Source of the DNA: Nitrosomonadales bacterium
GTDB lineage: Bacteria > Pseudomonadota > Gammaproteobacteria > Burkholderiales > Gallionellaceae
Length of the DNA: 64,000 bases
Reading direction: 5' to 3'
Assembly (NCBI GenBank): GCA_016177795.1
Contig: JACOUM010000010.1
Span: 124,001-188,000 of the forward strand
Both the position numbers and the translations under genes were made by a program. Within the stretch, counting starts at the first letter, position 1, and each line of letters starts with the position of its first letter. The notes below the pieces were generated by a model. That model worked only from the letters and a program-made list of their open reading frames with translations. It ran no database searches and had not been told where the DNA came from. Below, one piece after another: positions 30,926 to 39,636 of the stretch.

Positions 30926-32083
30926 CTAACCCAACAGGCGTGTCAGATCGCCCTGAGCGAATCCGCGCAACGGGGTTGCGATCCTTTTTCCAAGCGCGAT
31001 GACCTTGAATAATTCGCCCATCTCCGCCGGGCTGGTGAGTTTCTGCAATTGCGCCGAGAGCGGCAGGTAGTCGCGCAGATTTTCCGGTGCGGTATCCTGC
31101 AGCAACTCTGCAATGCCGCAATTGATCAGGAAAAACGCCTGCGAGGTGTAGCCCAGCAGTTCCAGTCCGGCATCAATGCCACATTCCGCGATATCGGTGA
31201 AGTTCACATGGGCGGTGATGTCCTGCAGACCGGGCAGGAAGAAAGGATCGCTGTGCGCACGGTGGCGATAGTGGCACATCAACGTGCCGGTATTGCGCTG
31301 CGGATGATAGAACTCGCGCGCGCCAAAGCCATAATCGATGAACAGCAGCACACCCTGTTCCAGGCAACTTGCCAGACTGTTGACCAGGCCGCGTGCGGCG
31401 AGGCAGATTTCGCTGACGTAATCATCCGGTACAACGATCTGTTGCGCAGCATGCAGCAGGGTTGCGTCGCTGATAACGCGTTCCTGCCAGACAAATCCTG
31501 TATCGCCATTGGCCACGCCGCGCTCGCTCAGCGCGCTGTCGCGCCAATGCACCAGATGCACCGGCAAGGCGTCGAGCACCTCATTGGCGATGATTGCGCC
31601 GCTGAATTTTTCCGGCAGGGTATCCAGCCAATGCACGCGATCAATCAGCTGCGGCAGACGGTCACGCAACAAGGCTTGCTGGCGCGCGCGCAGGTCGGCG
31701 CTCACCTCCATGATCGCGTAGCTGTCGGGCAGACTGCCCAGCCGCTCCAGTTCGCCGAGCAGGTCCGCCGCCAGTTTGCCGCTGCCCGCGCCCAGTTCCA
31801 GAATGTGCGGCGCGCTGTGCGCCATGATTTCTGCCACTTGCCGCGCCACTGAGCGGCCGAATAGCGGCGACAGTTCCGGCGCGGTTACAAAGTCGCCCGC
31901 TTCGCCGAATTTATGCGCTCCGGCGGTGTAATAGCCCAGCCCCGGCGCGTACAGCGCCAGTTCCATATAATGCGCAAAGGAAATCCAGCCGCCGCGCTCC
32001 ACTATGTCGCGGCGGATGAGTTCGCATAACTGGGCGCTGTGTTGGGCGGCTTCCGGGCTGGGAATGGGCAGGGTTGTCGGCAT
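30926..32083 (-). CDS. MidA/NDUFAF7-family SAM-dependent methyltransferase
   Basis: A 385-residue protein of the DUF185/MidA family, whose mitochondrial member NDUFAF7 methylates an arginine of a complex I subunit. The N-terminus has ISFAHYMELALYAPGLGYY and GDFVTAPELSPLFG; the AdoMet motif is HILELGAGSGKLAADLL; EVLDALPV and FIDYGF follow. A role in complex I maturation is inferred from the family. It stands alone upstream of fbp and is divergent from the SDR gene. Confidence 0.93.
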   Translation of the reverse strand: MPTTLPIPSPEAAQHSAQLCELIRRDIVERGGWISFAHYMELALYAPGLGYYTAGAHKFGEAGDFVTAPELSPLFGRSVARQVAEIMAHSAPHILELGAGSGKLAADLLGELERLGSLPDSYAIMEVSADLRARQQALLRDRLPQLIDRVHWLDTLPEKFSGAIIANEVLDALPVHLVHWRDSALSERGVANGDTGFVWQERVISDATLLHAAQQIVVPDDYVSEICLAARGLVNSLASCLEQGVLLFIDYGFGAREFYHPQRNTGTLMCHYRHRAHSDPFFLPGLQDITAHVNFTDIAECGIDAGLELLGYTSQAFFLINCGIAELLQDTAPENLRDYLPLSAQLQKLTSPAEMGELFKVIALGKRIATPLRGFAQGDLTRLLG

Positions 32084-32111
32084 GGTCGGGTATAATTCCT
32101 AAAGTATGTTC

Positions 32112-32205
32112 GTCCACAAAAGGCACGAAAACCACGAAAGTTCGGGACAGTCTGTTCGCGCTGTGAACTTTATTTTTATTTTGTGACTTTCGTGTTTTTT
32201 GTGGG
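32112..32205. repeat. CACGAAA-type inverted-repeat element, copy B
   Basis: About 94 bp between midA and the divergent SDR gene. The left end CGTCCACAAAAGGCACGAAA and right end GTGACTTTCGTGTTTTTTGT are inverted versions of the same 9-nt period. The interior differs from copies A and C. Confidence 0.65.
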
Positions 32206-32260
32206 TTAATGTTTTTTCTTCGAAAATTCCTTAGGGTGGTCGAGTCTAATGGAGTCTGCG

Positions 32261-33001
32261 ATGCAAGGCAAAGTGGTGCTGGTGACCGGTGGCGCGAAGC
32301 GCGTGGGCGCGGCGATCTGCCGCCGCCTGCACGCCGCGGGCGCGGAGCTCGCCGTGCATTATCACAGCTCCGTGCAGGAGGCGCAGGCCTTGCAGGACGA
32401 GCTGAACAGCCTGCGCCCGAAAAGCGCCGCCGCGTTCCAGGCCGATCTGCTCGATCCGGATGCGCTGCCGAAGCTGGTTCACAAGGTCGTCAGGAAGTTC
32501 GGGCGGCTGGATGCGCTGGTCAACAACGCGTCGAGCTTCTACGCCACGCCTCTGGCGGAGGTGGACGAGCGGCAGTGGCACGACCTGCTCGGCACCAACC
32601 TGCGCGCGCCGCTGTTCCTTGCGCAGGCGGCGGCGGACGAATTGCGCCGCAGTCACGGCTGCATCGTGAACATCGCAGACATCCACGCCGAGCGGCCGAT
32701 GCACGGGCACCTGCTGTACAGCGTTGCCAAGGCAGGCCTGGTCGCGCTGACCCGCGCGCTGGCGCAGGAGATGGCGCCGCAGGTGCGCGTCAATGCCGTC
32801 GCCCCCGGCGTCATCGCCTGGCCGGATGGCCCGGAATGGGAGGATGTGGAACGGCGCCGCAAGATTGTCGCGCATACGCTGCTCAAGCGCGAAGGCGGGC
32901 CGGATGATGTCGCGCGCGCTGTCACTTTTTTGATTCAGGATGCGCCTTATGTTACCGGGCAGATCATTGCCGTCGATGGCGGCAGAAGCGTCAATATTTA
33001 A
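32261..33001 (+). CDS. Pteridine reductase-like short-chain dehydrogenase
   Basis: A 246-residue SDR. ATG 32261 is preferred over 32249 because GGAG lies 6 nt upstream. The cofactor loop is VTGGAKRVGAAICRRLH, with an arginine favouring NADPH, as in pteridine reductases (FolM/PTR1). NNASSF, the Y-x3-K pair in LLYSVAKAGL and the PG motif APGVIAWPDG are present. Reduction of dihydrobiopterin/dihydrofolate is the likely role by family; substrate not proven. Confidence 0.85.
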   Translation: MQGKVVLVTGGAKRVGAAICRRLHAAGAELAVHYHSSVQEAQALQDELNSLRPKSAAAFQADLLDPDALPKLVHKVVRKFGRLDALVNNASSFYATPLAEVDERQWHDLLGTNLRAPLFLAQAAADELRRSHGCIVNIADIHAERPMHGHLLYSVAKAGLVALTRALAQEMAPQVRVNAVAPGVIAWPDGPEWEDVERRRKIVAHTLLKREGGPDDVARAVTFLIQDAPYVTGQIIAVDGGRSVNI

Positions 33002-33017
33002 CCAGGGAAAAATAGCT

Positions 33018-33145
33018 GTCCACGAAAGACACGAAAAGCACGAAATAAAACAAAAATTACGCTGACACTGTGAGTCACCTATTGGGCAATAATTCATGGC
33101 ATAGAGCTCTTTGAATTTTTCGTGTTTTTCGTGCTTTTCGTGGAC
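33018..33145. repeat. CACGAAA-type inverted-repeat element, copy C
   Basis: About 128 bp between the SDR gene and ttcA. It has TCCACGAAAGACACGAAAAG at the left and its inverse CGTGTTTTTCGTGCTTTTCG at the right. The interior TAATTCATGGCATAG and GAATTTTTCGTG parallels copy A, so A and C share ancestry over their full length. Confidence 0.75.
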
Positions 33146-33179
33146 GAATTGCAGTTTGTAAATCTTATTTGGAATTTTC

Positions 33180-34043
33180 ATGAACGACGTTGCACAACCC
33201 ATCGAATTCGAGCGCCACTCGACCAACTTCAACCGCCTCAAGGGGCGGCTCGAACACCAGGTCGGTAAGGCCATCGCCGATTTCAATATGATCGAGGCCG
33301 GCGACACGGTGATGGTGTGTCTGTCCGGCGGCAAGGATTCGCACGCGCTGCTCGATATACTCCTTACCCTGCGCAAGCGCGCCCCGATCGATTTCCGCAT
33401 CGTCGCGATGAATCTCGACCAGAAGCAGCCGGGCTTTCCCGAAGAAGTGCTGCCCAACTATCTCAAGTCCATCGGCGTGGATTTCCACATCGAAGCGCAG
33501 GATACCTATTCCATCGTCAAGGAAAAAATACCCGAGGGCAAGACCACCTGCTCGCTGTGTTCGCGGCTGCGGCGCGGCATCATCTACCGCGTTGCGCATG
33601 AGCTCGGCGCCAACAAGATCGCGCTGGGGCATCACCGCGACGACATGATCGAAACGCTGTTCCTGAACATGTTTTTCGGCGGCAAGCTCAAGGCGATGCC
33701 GCCCAAACTGGTGACCGATAAGGGCGACCATATCGTGATCCGCCCGCTGGTCTATTGCACCGAAAGAGACATCGCCCGCTATGCGCGCGGCATGGAATTC
33801 CCGATCATCCCGTGCAACCTGTGCGGCTCGCAGGAAAACATGCAGCGCCAGAACATTAAGCAAATGCTCGCCGCATGGGAGCTCGAGTATCCGGGGCGCA
33901 GCCAGACCATCTTCACCGCCATGCAAAATGTCGTGCGGTCACATTTGCTCGACGCGGGCTTGTTTGATTTCAAGCGCCTCAAGCTCGGCGATGAGGTGGC
34001 AGAAGGCGATGTGGCGTTCGACGACGACATGGCTGCTGATTGA
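33180..34043 (+). CDS. ttcA: tRNA 2-thiocytidine biosynthesis protein TtcA
   Basis: Thiolates cytidine 32 of certain tRNAs using an iron-sulfur cluster. It is 287 residues. PP-loop [13 protein letters not shown], Cxx[32 protein letters not shown] and the later IIPCNLCG cysteines are all present. It follows repeat copy C by 35 nt, with no strong Shine-Dalgarno visible in the AT-rich leader. Confidence 0.97.
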   Translation: MNDVAQPIEFERHSTNFNRLKGRLEHQVGKAIADFNMIEAGDTVMVCLSGGKDSHALLDILLTLRKRAPIDFRIVAMNLDQKQPGFPEEVLPNYLKSIGVDFHIEAQDTYSIVKEKIPEGKTTCSLCSRLRRGIIYRVAHELGANKIALGHHRDDMIETLFLNMFFGGKLKAMPPKLVTDKGDHIVIRPLVYCTERDIARYARGMEFPIIPCNLCGSQENMQRQNIKQMLAAWELEYPGRSQTIFTAMQNVVRSHLLDAGLFDFKRLKLGDEVAEGDVAFDDDMAAD

Positions 34044-34134
34044 GCGGTTTGCCGGTTGGCCGGCGGGACGATTAGCTGTTGGCATTACCTGCGACATATT
34101 TTGCTTTTGGTATATCGCATGGGGGAATTAACTC

Positions 34135-34707
34135 ATGGACCGCAAAGAGAAAATTGCGCTATGGCTGGGATTGGCTAACCTCGCCGTGATCCTGCTGTTC
34201 CCTCCGTTCGATTCCTTCTCGTTCACCGACACTAACGCGCTTATCTTCGCCGGCTTCAAATTTGTGTTTTCACGCGGCAGCAATGAAGCAATCAACAGCG
34301 ACGTGCTGTTTCTCGAGATAGTCGTGCTGCTGGTAAACGTCGGTGTTGCCTGGCTGCTATCGCGCGAAGCCCGGCATACATTCGGCGTAAAGCGCCATTT
34401 CATCTACCGGAATGCCATTCTGCTGGCGGTCGCGGCCAACTTGACGGTAATTCTGCTGTTCCCGCCATTTGAATATTTCAACGCCATTACCCATGCGCCG
34501 TTGCCAATCTTCCAGGGATTTTACTTCGTTTTCTCCGCAGGACCGATGCTCACCATTGTCACGCTTATTCTCTATCTGGAAGTGGTGTTCGTGCTGCTCA
34601 ATGGCGCAGTGATGTGGCTCATATTCAGAAAAGACAAATCCGCTAAACTGCAGCTGCATAAAACCATGCAGCCGACGCGCGAACTGAGCGGGAAGCAAAA
34701 AAAATAA
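34135..34707 (+). CDS. Unrecognised membrane protein made of two similar halves
   Basis: 190 residues with four hydrophobic helices. The two halves are alike: NLAVILLFPPFDSFS ... IFAGFKFVFSRG ... LEIVVLLVNVGVAWLLSR (residues ~15-80) and NLTVILLFPPFEYFN ... IFQGFYFVFSAG ... LEVVFVLLNGAVMWLIFR (~100-168). This indicates an internal duplication of a two-helix unit. A short basic tail follows. GGGGGAA lies about 8 nt before the ATG. I do not recognise the family. It lies between ttcA and the convergent cbbO. Confidence 0.8.
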   Translation: MDRKEKIALWLGLANLAVILLFPPFDSFSFTDTNALIFAGFKFVFSRGSNEAINSDVLFLEIVVLLVNVGVAWLLSREARHTFGVKRHFIYRNAILLAVAANLTVILLFPPFEYFNAITHAPLPIFQGFYFVFSAGPMLTIVTLILYLEVVFVLLNGAVMWLIFRKDKSAKLQLHKTMQPTRELSGKQKK

Positions 34708-34753
34708 CTGGGGGGATGTCCCTTGCTTCGTCAGGATCGGGAAAAGCTTCTTA

Positions 34754-37066
34754 TTACTTCGTCAGGGACAGAAAAAGCGTGGGCAGCTCTTCCGGTAATT
34801 GTGCTACCCGGTCGATGATGGTGTATTGCTTGCCGAAAATGTCCGCAACATACTCATCGGCCTTGTGGTCAAGGTTGATGCAGTAAGTATAAATGCCCTG
34901 CCGGTCCAGTTCTTTTACCGCCTGCCGCGCGTCCTCGATCAAAAGCCGGCCGTCCTTGCTGTCTATGTCCGATGGTTCGCCGTCGGTGAGAATCAGCATC
35001 AGCTTCTTGTCGGCCTGCTGTTTTTCCAGGTAGTGAGCGGCATGGCGCATCGCCGCCCCCATGCGCGTGGAATAGCTGGCTTCCATCGCCGCCAGCCGTC
35101 CTTTGATCTGATCGTCCCAGCGTTCGCTGTAGCCCTTGATGTGCAGATAGCGTACGTCATGTCTCGTGTTGGAATGGAATCCGGCGATGGCGAACGGGTC
35201 GCCCAGTTTCTCGATCGCCCAGGCCAGCAGCGATACCGCTTCCTGGCTCAGTTCCAGAATGGTCTGGTCGCAGCCCGCCGCCTTTTCATTGAGCGATTCC
35301 GACAAATCCAGCAACAGCAGCACAGCGATATTGCGCCCGCTGGTCTTGTGGCTCATGTTGATGCGCGGATCGGGCGTCGCGCCGCTCTGGTAGTCGATCA
35401 GCGAACGCAGCGCGACATCCAGGTCCAGTTCGCTGCCGTCCTCCTGATAGCGGATGCGCACCTTGTCCTGCGGCTTGAGCAGGTCGAGCATTTTCTTCAG
35501 GCGCTTTGCCAGCGCGCCGTGTTTGGCCAGCAACCGGTCGATACCCGCCGCGTTGCCGGACGGATGCAGGGATTCATACACGCTGACCCAGTCCGGGCGG
35601 TAGCTCTGGCTGTTGTAGTCCCACTCGTGGTAATGGCGCGGCGGCAGCCCTGTTATTTTCTCGCCCGGTTCGACCTTGCGCGGTTCGTCAAACGCCTCTT
35701 CCTCGTCGCCTTCCTCGATGAATTTCCACATCTGGCGATTGTCGTCGCGGTAATCCACCACCGTGTCCTTGAAATGCATCTTGGCAAGCTGGTCGCTCTG
35801 GCGGCGCGCCTTCGCAACAAATGAGACCGCCAGCTCGGCAATCTCCGGCGTGCTCATGTCGCCTTGCTGCATCAGCATGTGGAAGCGCTGCGCGAACTCG
35901 ACGACATGCGGATTTTTATACGGATGCCGCGAATCGAGAATGGCGCGCGACAACATGGTCAGGCGATGGCGCACGCCGGATTCCAGCTCGGGATCGCAGG
36001 CATCTTCGGCAGGGGTGGGATGCAACGCCATGAAAATGCGGCGCAGACCGGGATACACGCGCATCGCCAGATATTCCACGCGGCTGTCCTCGAGAAATTC
36101 CACCGCCATGCGCTGAAACGGGGCGAAATTGTCGGCAAAAATGGCGGTTGTCCAGCGGCGGTGGCCGGCAATGTGCGCCAGCACGGCGCGATAACGGTCT
36201 AATCCAGATACAACGATTTCTCCCGCAGGAAGTCGTTCGCCCTCTCTCCCGCCTGCGGGAGATGGGCGGATGAAATCGTCATACATATCCGGCAGGCGGA
36301 TGCCGAGCTTGTCGTAATACGGAATCGGCTTGCGCAATTCGTCGAACGCGCCGGAATAGGGGATCAGTTGCCCTTCGTCGTGCCATAGCCCGCGCAAATA
36401 CATGTCCAGCCTGCGCTCGTTGTCGACGAGCAGAGTGCCGTGCCGCTCGCGCTGCAGCACCGCGCGGCTGTCCGCCGACTGCAGGCTGAAGTAATCAATC
36501 TGCCGGTCGGGATGATCGTTGTAATAGCGCACGCCGTATTCCACCCAGTTTTTCAGCCCCTCCAGAGAGAGCTGGCCGAGCAGCAGCGGAATCTTCTTGA
36601 AAAACTCCGGCAGCCCCGGGCTGGGGAAAGTCTGGTGAATGCCGTGGATCGAGCCGGTGGTGCGCTCCATGAAATCCAGCACGATATCCAGGTAGTCGCG
36701 CAGTTGTTGCGGCGATTGCAGGCGCCGCGCGGTGACCGGCAACGATTGCAGGAATGGCGTAATGGCGTTGCCGTTGGGCGACTTCGTCATGCGGCGGATG
36801 CACTCCATGATGGCGGGCAGCGCCTCTTCACCCAGCCTGCTGGCCACCGTCGGCCATTCCTCGAGAAAAATCAGGATAGGCTCCGCGCCGCGCCCCATCT
36901 TGCCGAGAAAGCGCGCATTACTGATATAGGCTTCCACGCCCTGCCCGGAAAGCGTCGCCAAAGCCTCGCGCATGCAATCCGCAAACACCGGTTTGACGCG
37001 CGGGAAGCCGCAGTCCAGCTGTTCCCAGTAGTCTTCCAGTTCGCTTGGTGTGGTTGCGGTTGTCAT
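34754..37066 (-). CDS. cbbO: RuBisCO activation protein CbbO (VWA domain)
   Basis: 770 residues from ATG 37066; the ORF track's TTG 37081 is less likely. CbbO binds RuBisCO through its C-terminal VWA domain and works with the AAA+ ring CbbQ to remove inhibitory sugar phosphates. The MIDAS motif is LLLDLSESLNEK, with TDGEPSDID later in the domain. The middle holds helical NorD-like sequence. Around residue 270-290 a stretch RPSPAGGREGERLPAG looks like an in-frame repeat insertion (see findings). It follows cbbQ by about 110 nt. Confidence 0.93.
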   Translation of the reverse strand: MTTATTPSELEDYWEQLDCGFPRVKPVFADCMREALATLSGQGVEAYISNARFLGKMGRGAEPILIFLEEWPTVASRLGEEALPAIMECIRRMTKSPNGNAITPFLQSLPVTARRLQSPQQLRDYLDIVLDFMERTTGSIHGIHQTFPSPGLPEFFKKIPLLLGQLSLEGLKNWVEYGVRYYNDHPDRQIDYFSLQSADSRAVLQRERHGTLLVDNERRLDMYLRGLWHDEGQLIPYSGAFDELRKPIPYYDKLGIRLPDMYDDFIRPSPAGGREGERLPAGEIVVSGLDRYRAVLAHIAGHRRWTTAIFADNFAPFQRMAVEFLEDSRVEYLAMRVYPGLRRIFMALHPTPAEDACDPELESGVRHRLTMLSRAILDSRHPYKNPHVVEFAQRFHMLMQQGDMSTPEIAELAVSFVAKARRQSDQLAKMHFKDTVVDYRDDNRQMWKFIEEGDEEEAFDEPRKVEPGEKITGLPPRHYHEWDYNSQSYRPDWVSVYESLHPSGNAAGIDRLLAKHGALAKRLKKMLDLLKPQDKVRIRYQEDGSELDLDVALRSLIDYQSGATPDPRINMSHKTSGRNIAVLLLLDLSESLNEKAAGCDQTILELSQEAVSLLAWAIEKLGDPFAIAGFHSNTRHDVRYLHIKGYSERWDDQIKGRLAAMEASYSTRMGAAMRHAAHYLEKQQADKKLMLILTDGEPSDIDSKDGRLLIEDARQAVKELDRQGIYTYCINLDHKADEYVADIFGKQYTIIDRVAQLPEELPTLFLSLTK
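36205..36278. repeat. Palindromic repeat apparently inserted in frame in cbbO
   Basis: Contains a perfect hairpin TCTCCCGC-CT-GCGGGAGA at 36245-36262, flanked by CGATTTC on the left and GAAATCG on the right. It encodes RPSPAGGREGERL, the kind of peptide produced when CCCTCTCCC-type intergenic repeats are translated. Confidence 0.55.
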
Positions 37067-37114
37067 GATCTTTTTCAGCAAGCTGTGAGCAAAAAAGTGT
37101 GGGTTGCGATCTGC

Positions 37115-37182
37115 GTAGGTGCGAATTCATTCGCACAATTATTGTTGCCTGAATAGTGCAGTGCGGATGAATCCGTACCTAC
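37115..37182. repeat. Imperfect inverted repeat between cbbQ and cbbO
   Basis: The left arm GTAGGTGCGAATTCATTCGC and the right arm GCGGATGAATCCGTACCTAC pair over about 22 nt with a few mismatches, separated by 24 nt. The right arm supplies the cbbQ stop codon (TAG, minus strand). It could form a large hairpin in the cbbQ-cbbO transcript. Confidence 0.55.
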
Positions 37183-37982
37183 CCAAATACCGCATCGATC
37201 GCATGATCCAGCGTATCGCGGATGTCCGCATCATCGGTGATCGGGCGCACCAGGGCCATGCGGCACGCGGCACGTGGCTCGACTCCGCCCTTGATCAGCG
37301 TGGCCGCATACACCAGCAGGCGCGTCGATATCCCTTCATCCAGCCCGTGCCCTTTCAGGTTGCGCGCCGCACCGCCGATTTTTACCAGTTGCGCGGACAG
37401 TCCGGCTTCAATGCCGGTTTCCTTGCCGAGAATCTCCGCCTCGATAGCGGGTGCCGGATAATCGAAATCGAATGCGGTGAAGCGCTGCTTGGTGGATTGC
37501 TTCAAGTCCTTCAGCAGGCTTTGGTAGCCGGGGTTGTAGGAGATCACCATCTGAAAATCGGGATGCGCCTCGAGCAGTTCGCCCTTCTTGTCCAGCGGCA
37601 GGGTGCGGCGATGGTCGGTCAGCGGGTGGATCACCACGGTGGTGTCCTGGCGCGCCTCGACGATTTCGTCGAGATAGCAGATTGCGCCGATGCGCGCCGC
37701 CGTGGTCAGCGGGCCATCCAGCCAGCGCGTGCCGTTGGCATCGAGCAGATAACGCCCGACCAGATCGCTGGCGGTCATGTCTTCGTTGCACGCCACGGTG
37801 ATCAGCGGCTTGTCCAGTTTCCACGCCATATATTCGACGAAACGCGACTTGCCGCAGCCGGTCGGCCCCTTCAACATCACCGGCAGGCGCGCCGCGTAGG
37901 CGGCTTCGTAGAGCGCGATCTCGTCGCCTTGCGCCTGGTAGAACGGTTCTTGGTGGACTTTATATTGATCTATGTTGGTCAT
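37179..37982 (-). CDS. cbbQ: RuBisCO activase AAA+ protein CbbQ
   Basis: A 267-residue MoxR-type AAA+ ATPase forming hexamers that, with CbbO, reactivate RuBisCO. Walker A is MLKGPTGCGKSRFVEY and Walker B is ICYLDEIVEAR; the C-terminal CbbQ/NorQ helical domain follows. AGGGA lies 7 nt before the ATG. Directly downstream of cbbM across two hairpins. NorQ is the alternative name for close relatives, but the cbbM context decides for CbbQ. Confidence 0.95.
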   Translation of the reverse strand: MTNIDQYKVHQEPFYQAQGDEIALYEAAYAARLPVMLKGPTGCGKSRFVEYMAWKLDKPLITVACNEDMTASDLVGRYLLDANGTRWLDGPLTTAARIGAICYLDEIVEARQDTTVVIHPLTDHRRTLPLDKKGELLEAHPDFQMVISYNPGYQSLLKDLKQSTKQRFTAFDFDYPAPAIEAEILGKETGIEAGLSAQLVKIGGAARNLKGHGLDEGISTRLLVYAATLIKGGVEPRAACRMALVRPITDDADIRDTLDHAIDAVFG

Positions 37983-38001
37983 TTTGTGTCCCTATAAACA
38001 G

Positions 38002-38029
38002 CAATGCCCCCAGTGGACCGGGGGCATTG
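38002..38029 (-). terminator. Intercistronic hairpin cbbM-cbbQ
   Basis: A perfect 10-bp stem CAATGCCCCC / GGGGGCATTG with an 8-nt loop, 20 nt before cbbQ. It has no good T-run on the minus strand, so it is more likely an attenuator or an RNA-stabilising 3' structure for cbbM than a full terminator. Confidence 0.6.
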
Positions 38030-38041
38030 AGGGTTGCAACA

Positions 38042-38085
38042 GTAGGGTGCGCTTCGCGCATCATGGTGCATGGAATGCACCCTAC
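38042..38085. repeat. GTAGGGTGC inverted repeat after cbbM
   Basis: Nine-bp arms GTAGGGTGC and GCACCCTAC enclose 26 nt. Elements of the GTAGGGTGCGC type recur in many proteobacterial intergenic regions (from memory). Lies 14 nt past the cbbM stop. Confidence 0.6.
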
Positions 38086-38098
38086 GCCGGCTACGCGC

Positions 38099-39478
38099 TT
38101 ACTTGTGCACGCCCAGCTTTTCGCGCCAGCCCGGGAATATCTTGTCCGCATCTTTCGGGAAAGACTCAAACGCGCGCGCAAATTCCTTGTGGCTCTTGGC
38201 CCACTCGATCGGGTCAGCGCCGGCCTTCCAGCATTCGTAGGCCTGGCGCAGCGATTTGGCGCCGGCCGCCGGAGAGTCGATATGGCCATAGGAGCCGCCA
38301 CCGGCGGTATTGATCACGTTGCCGTGGCCGAGGTTTTCGAAGAAGCCGGGCAGACGCAGCGCGTTCATGCCGCCGGAGATGATTGGCGTAGTCGGCTTCA
38401 TGCCATACCACTCCTGATGGTAGAACGGGCCGGTGCAGCTATCGCGCTCGATCATGTAGGCGATGATGCGGTCGTCCTTGCCGCCTTCCATCTTGCCATA
38501 ACCCATGGTGCCGACGTGGATGCCGGAAGCGCCTTGTAGACGGGACATCTTGGCCAGCACAAACGCGGTATAGCCGCGCTTGGACGAAGGCGAAGTGACC
38601 ATGCCGTGACCGGCACGGTGATAGTGCAGGTATTGGCCGGGGTACTGGCGACGGGCGGTGGTGATCATGCCGGGGCCGCCGACGAAGCCATCCACCAGAA
38701 AGGCCACCTTGTCAGCATCCGGGCCGAATGTTTCCAGCGCATAGTCCGCACGGGCGCACATTTCGTAGTGATCGTCGGCGGTGATGTTCATCGAAAACAA
38801 CTTAGCCTGTCCAGTCTCGTCCTGGGCGCGCTTGAGCGAGTCGTAAACCAGCGGCAGCACCTTCTTGATCGGACAGAACACCTGGTTGCCTTGCGGCTCG
38901 TCGTTCTTGATGAAGTCGCCGCCCAACCAGAACTGGTAGGCCGCCTTGGCAAACGGCTCGGGACGCAGTCCCAGTTTGGGCTTGATGATCGTGCCGGAAA
39001 TATAGCCGCCGTCCTTGATCGGACGCCCCAGAATGCGCCACAGGTCGGAGATATCCTTGGCCGGGCCGTCGAACAGTTGCAGCATGCGCGGCGGCACGTA
39101 GAAATCCTGCATCTGCAGATTCGCAATGTCGCCCATACCCTGATTGTTGCCGATGCACAGCGTCAGGAAAGACACGATCATCACGCGGCCATCGGTGACG
39201 TTGCGGTCGAACAGGTCATTCGGGTAAGCGACCTTCATGATGCCCTTGGCTTCGTCGATGAAGTACACCAGTGCGTCCACGCCCTTGGTGAATTCGTCCG
39301 TAGTGCTCACTTCAACGTTGGTACCGGTGGAAGATTCAGCGGCAATGTGCGCCGCCGCCTCCAGATAACCGACGCCCTTGGCAGGCTCCATGGTGTAAGC
39401 GACCAGAATGTGGTCGCCGCCCTTGATCAGGTCTTCTTCTCTCAGACTCAGGTCCGCGTAACGATTCGATTGATCCAT
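38099..39478 (-). CDS. cbbM: Ribulose bisphosphate carboxylase, form II
   Basis: CO2-fixing enzyme of the Calvin cycle; a dimer or higher oligomer of one 459-residue subunit. ATG 39478 is chosen over the longer ORF because AGGAG lies 9 nt upstream and the product begins [18 protein letters not shown] as form II enzymes do. The catalytic lysine is in [15 protein letters not shown], the carbamylated lysine in [14 protein letters not shown], loop 6 is [15 protein letters not shown], with [13 protein letters not shown]. Form II enzymes have low CO2/O2 specificity, in keeping with a microaerophile. The divergent cbbR lies 158 nt away. Confidence 0.99.
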   Translation of the reverse strand: MDQSNRYADLSLREEDLIKGGDHILVAYTMEPAKGVGYLEAAAHIAAESSTGTNVEVSTTDEFTKGVDALVYFIDEAKGIMKVAYPNDLFDRNVTDGRVMIVSFLTLCIGNNQGMGDIANLQMQDFYVPPRMLQLFDGPAKDISDLWRILGRPIKDGGYISGTIIKPKLGLRPEPFAKAAYQFWLGGDFIKNDEPQGNQVFCPIKKVLPLVYDSLKRAQDETGQAKLFSMNITADDHYEMCARADYALETFGPDADKVAFLVDGFVGGPGMITTARRQYPGQYLHYHRAGHGMVTSPSSKRGYTAFVLAKMSRLQGASGIHVGTMGYGKMEGGKDDRIIAYMIERDSCTGPFYHQEWYGMKPTTPIISGGMNALRLPGFFENLGHGNVINTAGGGSYGHIDSPAAGAKSLRQAYECWKAGADPIEWAKSHKEFARAFESFPKDADKIFPGWREKLGVHK

Positions 39479-39560
39479 GGCTTTCTCTCCTGTATTAACA
39501 ATTGGTTTCAAGTTGCATCGGCGGCAACTATAGGTGTGCCCACGTATAAATAACAGTCAA

Positions 39561-39592
39561 TTATCTTTATAAGAACCATAAGCTTTGCTTAT
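39561..39592. promoter_or_regulatory. Candidate CbbR operator in the cbbM-cbbR divergent region
   Basis: Two AT-rich dyads sit together: TTATCTTTATAA (39561-39572) and ATAAGCTTTGCTTAT (39578-39592). The second is a perfect inverted repeat holding a T-N11-A core, the LysR-family signature used by CbbR. The location between cbbM and cbbR is where CbbR binds in other autotrophs. Confidence 0.6.
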
Positions 39593-39599
39593 AGCTTGA

Positions 39600-39605
39600 T
39601 ATAAT
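39600..39605 (+). promoter_or_regulatory. -10 box of cbbR
   Basis: A perfect TATAAT 32 nt upstream of the likely cbbR ATG, immediately after the dyad operator, so CbbR bound there would repress its own gene. No convincing -35 hexamer is seen. Confidence 0.5.
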
Positions 39606-39636
39606 AGCGCCATTCCATTCTTGCGTGCCTGGCATG

